DNA of 64,000 bases, taken from positions 292,001 to 356,000 of the forward strand of contig JAQGDQ010000090.1 of assembly GCA_030141605.1 (NCBI GenBank). The letters are read 5' to 3'. The notes under the pieces are model-generated. The model saw only the letters and a program-made list of their open reading frames with translations. It did not search any database and was not told where the DNA came from. The translations under genes were made by a program, and so were the position numbers. Origin of the DNA: Tubiluchus corallicola. Its lineage: Eukaryota > Priapulida > Priapulimorpha > Priapulimorphida > Tubiluchidae. Shown here one piece after another: positions 49,701-61,700 of the stretch (positions are counted from its first letter, which is position 1; each line of letters begins with the position of its first letter).

Positions 49701-52700
49701 TTAAGCAGAATCTCTGTTGTAATTTTTCAGTGGCACCAAATTTGGCACCATTTCAGTTTCTACGTGTGAAGGTTGGCAAAAGATCTTTTACCGTGTGTGG
49801 TGTGGACAGCGGTGATCCACCTATTCATTTTCGGTGAGGACAAAAAAGTTTAAAGAGCATATCTGCATTAATAACATTATTCTGTTTACAGCTCCTCCTT
49901 TGGTCGACCCATTTCAATTTCTTAGGCGTCGCATTGGAGAAAGAGCTGCTACGGTTTGCTTTGTCAGTAACGGAGACCCGCCAATTACATTTCGGTGAGA
50001 CTTACTGCTTGCTATAAGCAATATTTGGGTGAAAACTGGAACTATTTTCCTTTCAGAGCCTCCAAATCTAAACCCATTTGATTTTCCGAGACTCAAGATC
50101 GGGAAAAGGGCATTCGCTGTGTGCGGAGTTGACAGCGGTGATCCCCCGATAGCATTTCGGTGAGAGTTGATTTGATATTTGAACAGAATCTAAATTCAAA
50201 TAATTATTTCTTGTTTGTTTCAGTTGCAATATTGAATGCGTGTTCTCTTTTTTGGCTTGCAGTAGAAAGTGTCAAAACTGTTGACAGCTTTGGAGTGTTT
50301 TATGTGTGTACTACCTTTCCTGTTTTGTGAATGTCATTAAAATAATTATGGCTTGTGTTTTAGATGTGGTGTCGACAGAAGCTGTCTGGCTAAGTGAATA
50401 CCTTTACATTTTCTGTCCTCAAACACCCATGTCAGTATCAAGTACTGATTAATGGTAGTATTTGCACTTTGTTACAGTTGCTCCCGTGTTAGAACCATTT
50501 AGCTTTCCAAGATCTGATGTCGGGTCTAGAGCTTTTGCTGTCTGTGGAGTTGACAGAGGTGATCCGCCATTAGTGTTTAGGTAATTTTTTTGCTCTGAAA
50601 TCATGTTTTTTCACTCTGCATCATTTCAGTTCCTCCTGCTCTTGGATCATTTTCATTTCTAAAGTTGAAGATTGGAGAAAGGGCCTTCACCGTGTGTGGA
50701 GTTACCAAGGGGGACCCACCAATATCTTTTCGGTGAGATTAATTGATCTGTGTCATTAACTAATGTTTTCATTTCAGATCTGAGAACTCGAGTTTATTTT
50801 TTGCCGGTTGGTGGATTTTACATCATGTGGAGTGCTGAGCGTTTGCACCCCCCACTCCCCATTTCTGCTTATTATTTTGAATTAAGTGACGAATAAAATT
50901 ATTTCAGCTGCTCCATCCTTAAGCCCATTCGAATTTCCTAAGCTGAAGGTTCATCAGAGAGCATTTACTGTATGTGGAGTGCTGAGTGGTGATCCACCCA
51001 TTTCTTTTCGGTGAGCTTTTTTGCAAGAAATGCTAATAGGCTTTATAGCTTAGTCATGTCTCACGATGCGTTGTGCGTTTCAGAAACACCATTCATTCGC
51101 CCATTCGAATTTGGAAAGCTGAAAGTGCATCAGAGAGCATTTGCCACGTGTGGAGTAATAAGCGATGATCCTCCTGTTTCTTTTCGGTGAGCGGCTTTGC
51201 GAGCTGTATTTCAGTTAGCCATATTAACATTCTTCATTATTTCAGAATCACCCTCCCTTCGCCCCTTTGAGTTTGGAAAATTGAAAATTCACCAGAGGGC
51301 ATTTGCAGTATGTGGTGTGTTGAGTGGTGATCCGCCGATAATCTTTCGGTGAGCCTTTTAGTGCTTTCTTAGTCTTTTGTTATTGATTTAAATTTGTTTA
51401 TTTCAGAAACTCCTGTTCTTCGACCATTTGAATTCGGAAGTTTGACAGTTTATGAAAGAGCCTTTGCCGTCTGTGGAGTTTTACGTGGAGACCCACCGAT
51501 CACATTTCGGTGGGTGTCTTGTTCATTTGTCTAATTCGTTCTTTGCATTTCAGCACCACCTTCCTTGTTGCCCTTTGAACTGCCTAGAATTAGAGCTGGT
51601 CAGAGGACATTTGCTGTTTGTGGTGTCCATGATGGGGATCCACCAATAACTTTTCGGTGAGGTCCTTAATGTGACATAGCAAAATTAACAAAGGTGTTCA
51701 TTTCAGACTCTCCGTTGTTGGTGCCGTTTTCATTTCCAAAGGTGGAGAGCGGCCGGCGAGCTTTCGCTGTTTGCGGTGTTGAAAGAGGGGATCCACCGAT
51801 AAGCTTTCGGTGAGATCCGGCTTGATTTATCGATTTTTGTCTTCTTTCAGTGCCATCCGTCCTCTGCCCTTTTTTGTGTGCTAGTGTGTGTGTGTGTGTG
51901 CAGATTAGTGTGAATGAAGAGTTTGTTTAATTTGTTGTGCCTAATTTATCAAACTAGTTAAGTTTAGCAACAGTGAATTGACATTCTTATCTGAGCATGG
52001 ATATGTAGCTGCTAATGTCAATTTAATTTATTGTAAAAAATCTTTTCACTAAGACTAACAAACAATCATGCTATTGTCATTTCATGTTGTTAAACTTCAC
52101 TGCTTATTGATTTGTGGATTTTGCATTGATGAATTTGTGTAAATGTTTATTTTCTTGGCTATGTAACCCAGAAAACACTAATTTTTAGTAGCGATTTGTC
52201 TTATGAAACGGAAGAAACAATATTAATTTTGCTCCGTTTGTCATTAATGAATGTCAATTTGATTTCCAAGAGTGGAAGTCTATTTTAATTAGCCAGTATT
52301 GTAATTAATACCATAATAGTAAAACTGGATCCTTAGTATTTTCTGGGTACTATAAAATGTGCAAGCAGCTGTCATTATAAATTCATTATTTCCTTTATTA
52401 AATGTAAACATCTTTGTCGATACTTACACAGTTCTACGAAACTGTAACAAAAATATCAGTTTTTCTATATGCTCTCATTTGTGAACTTCCTTGCTGAAGT
52501 TGAGTTTATAATGAAATCTGTCTGTTTTTTAGAGTGTTTGTAAGCGTTATGCACATCTGAATTTTAACTATTGGTAAGCGTTATGCAACTGACTTTAAGC
52601 ACAAAACCAGATTTAATGCTAACATTCACAAATGAGGTGAACAGTTGGTTATTTAGGTGTGTTTCTGTGCTTGCTTTCATTTGTTGTTCGGGGATGCATG

Positions 52701-55700
52701 TGTAGTATGCCCAAAATTCGCTCCAGGTCAGTATTTTATTCCACCGAGTAGTGTACTGTGTACTTGTTTACCAGGCAAATTTCGTTTAGAATTTCTTATG
52801 ATGAAGCCACATTTTTCACCTCAGCCAACTACACCTGCATTGCCGAGAACCTTGCTGCCACTGCCAGTTGCACTTTGGTTGGGACTGGCTGATGTTGGCG
52901 GGGCTGTTGTGCATTTCTTCAGCTGGTTGAAAGACGGCCATCCTGTTTCGCCAAGTCTTGGTGTTTGAATTGTTGTCCCCGTAGAATTTGCCTCTGCACT
53001 TCAAGTGTGAGCTCACACCACAGTGGCATCTACATATGTACCGGCAAAATTTTTGTGATTTTGTGAAAGTTTTGACAAATTTGGCATGGCTCTCAAATTT
53101 CATATCATATTTTGTACCTCTTACCCTTTGTAGGTAGTTCTAATGACAGTAAGTTTAAAGCATTAAGAACGATAACTAATATGGCACATTATATTAAAAA
53201 GTATACTATGTAAAAGGTATGGAATTAAAAGACATTATCTAAAAGGTGTGGCTGTAAAAGTCATATTTGTTCTATCACAGGTAAGCTACGATACATTACT
53301 CCTGAATTAAAAAAGAAGAAATTGCATCCATCTGCACCTCTAGTTGATGCATTCATTGCATTGTGCAGATAAGAATAGTCCTTTTTTCCTAACTAATAAA
53401 AGTGTAACGATCCTATACAAGCCTTACTTATGCTGAAATCACTTTACATATAAATTATGTGGTTGCAGGCAGCAGCTATACATGCATTTCCTAAAAGAAC
53501 AAGAAACATTTGATCCCTTTCTGATTGGTGACAAACTGCTTCCTTTTTGGCAGATGGCTGAAAGATGATTTATCAATAATTGCTAACTTTGGCCCGTACA
53601 TTGTTCCCGACAAGTTCTCGTCAACGTTGGTGATTCCTGTTGTAGAATCACAGCATGCTGGAAACTACACTTGCATTGCTGAAAACCATGTGGGCACTGC
53701 TGCCTATGGAACTGTCCTCGAAGTTGATGGTAAGCAAACAGCAAAACCGTAATGTCACCACAGGATGGCTGTTTTCAAATGGCTTTCGCTTCGTTTATTT
53801 ATTGTAAACTTATTTCTTAAGCTGGTTCAAAGACCACCATGAGTTAAGTGTGACTGTGGGAAGGGAAATTATGGAGAATCGTGTTGCTTCAGCTTTAACC
53901 ATAATGTCAGTGAAATCCATGGACAGTGGAAACTACACCTGCGCAGCTAAAAATGAAGTTGGTCAAGCTTCGTATTCGGCTTCGTTAATTGTAGATGGTG
54001 AGAAACTTTTTGCTTTCATTATGTGGAGGTGGAAACTGTCATTAACTTGGCCTTCTTAGGTACAACAGGATGGCTGATTTCAATCAAATAGCTGGTTGCC
54101 TTTTGTAATTGCTTATTCGAACATTTTAAGCTGGCTTAAGAATGGTAGAGAACTAACCGTCACTCCTGGAAGGCAAATCATGGAAAATCTTGTTGCATCA
54201 ACTTTGACTATAATGTCTGTGAACTCGCTTGACACAGGCAATTACACTTGCCAAGCTGAAAATGAAGTTGGTCAGACATCTTACTCTGCAGCGCTGATTG
54301 TTAATGGTGAGGTTTACTAATTTTTTGCTGTTTTACAAATAGCTAAGGAATGTTTGTGAGTTTGTGGCCCTGATTGGGCATACCTTGGCAAAACAGGATG
54401 GACGTCAGGATCTGGTAAAAACTCAAGTTATTAAATAAACACAATTTCTTGTTTGTAAGATGGTTGAAAGATGGTAAGCCTCTTCCTAAACGTGTTGCTG
54501 GTGAAGTGATGGAAGGAAGGTTCGCTTCAACTCTAGTTATACCAAGAGTGAATGCTTCCCACAGTGGTAACTATGCTTCAGAATTTGGCAGGCTCTGCGA
54601 GCTATTCTGCAAAGCTTATTATCGACAGTAAGTAAAGCTGTATACTTGCGTTTGTTAGCACAGGTTCTAGGAGCAGAAATGTAAATTTTGGCAAAGAATT
54701 ACCATTCTTTGAACACCTGCCATTTTTAAGTCTTATAACAGAGGTAGTCACTGTTGTCATTTTGACCATATGCCAATCTAGCACCTGGAATATGTAATGC
54801 AGGAACCATGAGGCGATTTTTAGAAGTGCCAATAAATTATTAAGAATCTCAAAGTCAAGGTAAGTTTAATGGCATTTAGAATCCGTTCACGCAGAATAGA
54901 CTTGGTCACAGGATGGCATCTTATTTTGTAAAATCGTTAAGTCATAAATGCAAATTTCACGTAGTTGGCTCAAAGACGGAATGGCTATTCCCAAAAATCT
55001 GAAGGTGAAGGAATTTTTCGGAGATGGAGTGGCTTCGACGCTGGTCATTCAGAATGTCAATGCTAACCACGCTGGGCACTACATGTGCATTGCTGAGAAT
55101 AATGTAGCAGCTGCAATGTTCATGGCTGAACTGATAGTAGACGGTAAGCTTGCTTTTGTTAAAAAACTTCCTTACATGTTAATGAGTGAGAAAACACCAA
55201 GAGTGGCAACAGGAGGCCACTTTGGCATCTTCCTTGAAGAAATGTTTGGAGTTGTGCTAAGTATTTTTGTTATTATTATTATTATTTAGTTGGCTGAAGG
55301 ATGAAAAAGTCATTCCTACGAATTTACAAGTAGAACACTATATGAATGGCGGTGTCGCATCTGCACTTGTTGTACAGAGTGTGAAAGTTATCCACACTGG
55401 AAATTACACCTGTGTTGCCGAAAATGCAGTTGGAACCATGAAATATACTGCAAGCCTCGTAGTTGATGGTAAATATTTCAAAATGGAATGAAAATTTGGC
55501 AAATAGGATGGTCGCATTCGTATTCTAATACAAGCAGTAGGGTCTGTAAAGTCTTTTGTATCTGGTGTTTTAGTTGGTTAAAAGATGGTAGTACCATAAA
55601 TGACAGTCTGAAGGTGGAGCGTTACGTGGAGAGTGGAGTAGCGTCCACACTTGTAATACGGAGAGTAAAGGCCAGTCACTCCGGAAATTACACTTGCATT

Positions 55701-58700
55701 GCTAAGAATGCTGTTGCAATGGCCAGATTTGTAGCTGAACTTGTCGTTAATGGTGAGTTTAAATGCTTATCAGCAAACATCAAGATTTGGTGTGCAGAAT
55801 GCAAGTGTGGCACCAAACTCATTTAAACTGGCATAAAATGCTTATTCTTTGTTTGCGTAGCTGGTTTAAGGATGGCTTTCCAATTCCCGATAACTTGGAA
55901 GCTGGCCAGCATGGCGGGGATGGTGTCGCCTCTATGCTTGTGATTCAGAGTGTGACACGGGAACATTCTGGCAACTACACATGTTCTGCTAAAAATGTCG
56001 TGTCTGAGGCTAGTTACACTGCTGAATTAATTGTGAATGGTAAGGTTTTAATTATATTTGCAATCATTACCAAACCTTGGCGAATAGGATTACCTCTGGA
56101 AAAACTCCAGCAGTCATTCTGAGCAAGTCATAATCCAGCCACAATAATTTACTTGCTTAGATGGTTGAAAGATGGATTTGCAATGCCTGATGCATTAAAA
56201 GTGGTACACCATGTTGAACAAGGGGTAGCTTCAATGCTTGTCATTCAGAGCGTAACGCGGGAACATTCCGGAAACTATACATGCACTGCAAAAAATGCTG
56301 CTGCAACGAGTAGTTATACGGCGGAGTTAATAGTCAATGGTATGTTTTTTTAAGTTGTTCATTTTCCAAGCACCAGAACTTGGCAAACAGGGGTGTGCTA
56401 GTGGCGAGCTGTTGTAGTTAAAATATGTCATTTACTTAGATGGTACAAAGATGGCAGTGTAATACCTGCTCATTTAAAAGTGGGGCAGCATACTGTGGAA
56501 GGAGTAGCATCAAATCTTGTGATTCAAAGTGTGGTGGGTGAACACACTGGAAATTATACGTGCACTGCTGAGAATGATGTATCATTTGCTAGTTATACTG
56601 CAGAATTGATAGTAAACGGTGAGTTGGTTTTTATGTTTTATCGATACCAGTTCTTGGCAAACAGGATTATGCTGGCCGTTGAATAAACTTCTTGGACAAA
56701 TTGATTTATAAATTCTTGTTTGCTCATTAGATGGTTCAAAGATGGATCTGTAATACCAGATATGTTAAAGGTGGGACGACATACAGAAGAAGGGGTGGCC
56801 TCCACTCTTGTAATTCAAAGTGTAACACAGAAACACTCAGGAAATTATACGTGTTTTGCTAAAAATGCTGTGTCAGCGGTTAATTATACTGCTGAGTTAA
56901 TAGTGAATGGTAAGTCCTTTTCAGTGCCTCATCTACATCTTTTTATCAGTTCGAGTAACTTCTTTTCATTGAAGTTCTTGGAAAACAGGATGGAATGACT
57001 GTCTGCTGCTTGACCAGCTGAAAGTTGTTTATTTTTGAGCTTCGTTGACAGCCATCTTTTTATAGCTGGTTAAAAGATGGAGATGCTATTCGGTTTGATC
57101 CAGATCAGGATATAGAAGTAGTTCCTAGTCGTTATGCTTCAACACTTGTAGTGCCGGAAGTAGCTAGTCATCACACGGGAAATTATACATGCATTGCCCA
57201 AAACAAGGCTGGCATCGCTACATATACTGCAGAATTGATTGTCGATGGTATGTCATTTGGTGGTATGAGCTCATACAGCTGTGTAGGTCTTCTCTTTCAA
57301 CTTGTGCTGAATGTAGATTCAGTGAGGTGATTATTGCTGTGTTTAACAATTCTAGTTGGCAAAAGGATAGTGTGCCAATACCATTGAACTTTGGCATTGA
57401 ACATCAGGCATTTCCAAATGGGTTCGCTTCTACCTTAGTTATTCCTTTTGTCAAAGAACATCATGTTGGGAATTATACTTGTATTGCTGAAAACAGTGCG
57501 GGGAACACCCGATTTACAGCTCTTCTCAAGGTTGACGGTAAGCTTTTAAATAAGTGTTGAGGCAAAGTCTACGTAGACAACTTAAAAACTCTTAAACCGA
57601 TGACCTACTTGTGATTTTTATGAGTACTGTGGTGTTGTTAGCTGGCTGAAAGATGGTGCTACTGTTGAAAATGGCACGGGAATACATCACGAGGTTGTTT
57701 CCTATGGATTTGCCTCAACATTGGTTATTCCTCGAGTGCAGGCGCGTCACCGTGGTGACTACATGTGCATTGCAGAGAATGCTGCCGGAATTGCTTTGTT
57801 CCAAGCATCTTTAATTGTAAATGGTAGGAAAGTAAAGTACTGTTTTTAGCATAGAATCGCTTGTCACATTTTTTGATATAGATCTGTGTACCAGTGCATT
57901 TGATGCTTTTATTGCAGTGATTAGTTTCCATGAAATTATGATTTTGCTTCACCATTCCAAAAGCAGGTAGCTGTTATGTACAAATTATACTTTCATCTAA
58001 GAGCACTGCAGATTCATTTTAGTCCACCACTGGCTAGATTAGTGTTTAAAGGTCCGGTGTTTGAAGGTATGCCAAATGAGTTGCACTTACCTTTGGTGTG
58101 AGTTGATGCTTGGTCCTTAGTTCTTTAAAACACCTTATCGACACACAAACCTCAAAGCTTGGCGATATGACTATTTTTCAAACGATCATACAGTGAATTA
58201 TATGAAAACACTTTGGCAGATGGCTTAAAAATTCAAATGCGGTGCCATTAGAGAAAGGTATTGAGGTGTACACGGGTGGTGGCTTTGCTTCAACTTTAGT
58301 GATTCCTGTTGTTACGGCTGCTCACAGTGGAAACTACACTTGTATCGCAGAGAATGGTGCCTCCTACACCAATTATACGGCAACTCTCACTGTTGATGGT
58401 AAGCCATATGGAAGACTTGCTTGGCAATGGTTTTTGTGACATAGTGATCAGTTTCATTCCAATCTTTGACTTATTTCTGTACTTCTATACTATAATTCTT
58501 TGACTATATTAAGAGAAACATTGCTTAGACAAAAAATGCCATTTATAAGTGCAGAATTTGTCTTCTGGTTTTTAGGATTAGTTTAGGCCCACAGGCTTGC
58601 AGTTGTTAGTGCCAATGCTTCTTAGAACTCAGACCCAAATGCTTGTTGAAAGTCGACATGCTCCTTTTGTCACCAATTCATTTCTGCTAAGTATTTTTCT

Positions 58701-61700
58701 ATAATTGCTTGTGGCTTCTTGAAAGGGCGAGTATCGAAAAGGTAAGTGACATATGTTGAGATTAGTTACAATTGCAAATGTTAGTCAAGTACACCTCTGT
58801 CACAGTGGACATGGACTGTGTGTGAGCTGATATTTGGATCTTCTTTGCCTTTTGTATATGGCGTCTTGAAATCACTCGCTGACAAAGATTCATTCAGATA
58901 TGTGTGCATTTCTTAATATTCCTGAGAAAAATTTTCGGTAATTTTCGTAGTTGGTTTAAGAACTCAATCGAAGTACAGACAAGCAGAGATATTGAAGTCT
59001 ACAAGGACGGGGGATTTGCATCTACACTCGTGATACCTGTTGTTGCAGTACGACATACTGGCAATTATACTTGTGTAGCTGAGAATGATGTATCTCACAC
59101 CAATTACACTGCAACACTTACAGTTGATGGTAAGCTATGTAAAATTTACCATTTATCATGGCCTCCCTCTTCTGCCATGTAATGTTGAATAGTTTTGCAA
59201 AATATGAGAAACAAAACAAAATGCCAGTGGGTGTTAGTTTTTGCTACGTTGATTGTCGATTATTTATGATACAGTACTTCTAGCTTCCAATCATTGTTTA
59301 AGGTAAGCTGTGTGAGCACACACTCAGAAAGCTGCTTTAACTTTTATGGTCACATCATGTTTGCCTTCATTGGGCTCGCAGTCTTTCAGCCATCTTTCGA
59401 AGAACTTCAAAAGCCTTATTAAATGCATTCAGGTTTTAAAGTACGTTCTTGTAATAGTTGGAAAAAGGACGGTGCAACACTTCTGACCGAAAACATTGAT
59501 GGTGTTTACATTGATGACCTGCGGGAATTCGCTTCGACACTAGTAATACCCAAAGTTAAACGAGTGCATGCTGGAAATTACAGCTGCATTGCCAAGAATC
59601 CAGCTGGACATGCCTCTTTTGTTTCTCAGCTAGCAGTGGATGGTAAGAATCTTTAATTCAGCACCAGGACTTGCAGAATACAAAAGCAGGATGGCCCTTT
59701 GAAAAATTTCACATTTGACGACGTTGTATTTCGCCAATGTTGTATTGTAGATGGTTAAAGGATGGCATGGAGTTGAGACCAAATTCAGATCTGGAGATTT
59801 CTCCTACACGTTATGCATCCACGCTTATTATTGCTAGCGTTAGACCTCTTCATGCTGGCAATTACACTTGCATAGCTCGAAATTCTGCCTTTGCAACTAG
59901 TTTCACGTCCACACTAATCGTCGATGGTAAGTTGTTCTTAGGCTCATGTGTAGTTGCCACTGTGTGGTGGATGGTCGAAACTTTCCTTTCCAGCTTTAAC
60001 ATTTGCTTCCTACCATAACTCATGCTGTTGTTACTAGTTGGTTCAAAGATGAAATGCATTTGACAAATGTGCAGTCACACTAATCGTTGATGGTAAGTTG
60101 TTCTTAGGCTCATGTGTAGTTGCCACTGTGTGGTGGATGGTCGAAACTTTCCTTTCCAGCTTTAAGATTTGCTTCCTACCATAACTCATGCTGTTGTTAC
60201 TAGTTGGTTCAAAGATGAAATGCATTTGACAAAAGTGCAGTCACACGTTGAAATAACTTCAACAAGGTTTGCTTCGATGTTAGTCATTCCTCGAGTGACG
60301 GCCAACGACAGTGCAATCTATACGTGTGTAGCATCCAACTCTGCATCCAATGCTTCGTTTTCCAGTCACCTTGCTGTTGACGGTACGTGTTTGATGATTA
60401 TGTCGATCATGTCGATTATGTCGATCATGTTATCGCTCGATTAGAAAACCAGATGCAAATTTTCTTTGTTGTTTGGTTTGTTTCAATGCTTGCAAGCGGC
60501 CAGTGTGTCCGTGGTGTCCAGTGCTTATTTGCAAAGACTAATTTTGTTAGCACTTAATTAATTACTGAGTTCGAGCTGTCATAATATTTCTGGAGAGGTT
60601 ATTTACTTGGATATGGCGATGCTGGTTACTACACGGATTTCTATATTTTCCAGTTTGCTTTAAGATGTCCACTAGGGGTGAGCATTCTCTAACGGAAAGT
60701 GAATTCGAATCTAATCGAATTCGAATCGAGATAAAAAGATTTTCGAACAAGTTTTTGAACCACCTGTAAAAATTTGTCTTACAAAGATCATGCATATTAC
60801 TCGATTATGTTCTACAGTACAACCACCAATAACTTGTTTAAAAACTGTGCACAGAGATCACAGCTAAATAATGCTAACTCCATGATGTTGCTATCGTTTT
60901 AATGATAAAGAACGTATGTGATTGAAGTGCTGAATTATTCGAATCTGTAGTTTTAGGTTCAAACTAAAAAACTTTCAAATCGAATTCGTACGTTCAATGC
61001 TCACCCCTAACGTTCACGTAGTTATGTAATGAGTTTGTCACAGTAGTCTGTTGTCTGTCATGAACAGATAAACTAGATTCCTTGCACACGTCATAAAAAG
61101 AGCTTTTCCTTGGCTTAGACTTATCAACATCATTCTGTACTTTTTTGTAAACATTCTGTAAGCATTTTCCACTATATAAGCAAGCAGTAAAATTTTCAGA
61201 GCCTTGTGCTTAGTTGAAGTGACGTCTTTTGGTCTTTTAATATCATTTGATACCACTATGTGTGGTGTGAGCTCTGCACTTCGCACAGTCCTTCCACTCT
61301 GTCATCTTCTCATACTGAGAAACTTTCCAAATTTTCATTATTGTTACTAGTTGGTTAAAAGATGGATCTGAAATCAGTTCCGATTCAGGCGTGCTGCTGC
61401 TTGTTCCGAATAAAGCAGCTTCGATGATAGTCATTGAGACTGTAAAACCAGATCACCATGGCAACTACACATGCATTGCTGAAAATGATGTGGCAATGAC
61501 TAGTTATACTAGTCAGCTTTTTGTTAATGGTATGTATAAATGGCAGAAAATTCAGCTGCTCCAGTGGTATATTTCTTGCATTGTACTGAGAAAACATATT
61601 GAATTTCAGTTGGTTAAAAGAACGTAAATTCATTGCTCCTAACTTGCGTGTAGAAGTTGTAAAACATAAAGCCGCATCTATGCTTGTTATTGGTTCTGTT

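Larger units (their letters stand above)
45049..51809 (+). other. Array 7a: 33 alternative exons for the first half of Ig7
   Basis: Each cassette has a pyrimidine tract and AG (mostly TTTCAG), starts in phase 1, encodes about 34 residues of pattern (V/A/E)-P-P-x-L-x-P-F-x-F-x-(7)-R-A-x-x-V-C-x-V-x-x-G-D-P-P-I-x-F-R, and ends in phase 2 at CG|GTGAG. 32 cassettes are 103 nt; 7a.9 is 106 nt. The sole cysteine is the B-strand member of the Ig disulfide. Spacers run from 40 to about 320 nt, most below 70. Two subfamilies occur: an AAVCFV/GAVCIV type that dominates at the 5' end and an AFxVCGV type that dominates from 7a.14 onward. Decayed copies lie between some cassettes. Confidence 0.93.
51887..53553 (+). 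other. Spacer between arrays 7a and 7b
   Basis: AT-rich sequence to about 52730, then two decayed 7b-like segments (52817-52880 and 52922-53090). The second contains the presumed docking site. Nothing else recognisable follows before 7b.1. Confidence 0.6.

Noticed and set aside
50224-50280. Possible extra 7a cassette after TTTGTTTCAG (VAILNACS...)
   Set aside because: Beyond the acceptor-like sequence there is no PF-x-F, VC or GDPPI pattern; kept only as a possible relic in the findings.
45049-51809. Tandem-promoter cassettes as in short chelicerate Dscams
   Set aside because: The units lie in the middle of a gene after Ig1-Ig6, each encodes half an Ig domain without a leader peptide, and many spacers are only 40-65 nt, leaving no room for promoters.
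58937-58950. TTTTCGGTAA just before 7b.16, like the end of a 7a cassette
   Set aside because: Only about 10 bases match, and no 7a coding pattern precedes it.
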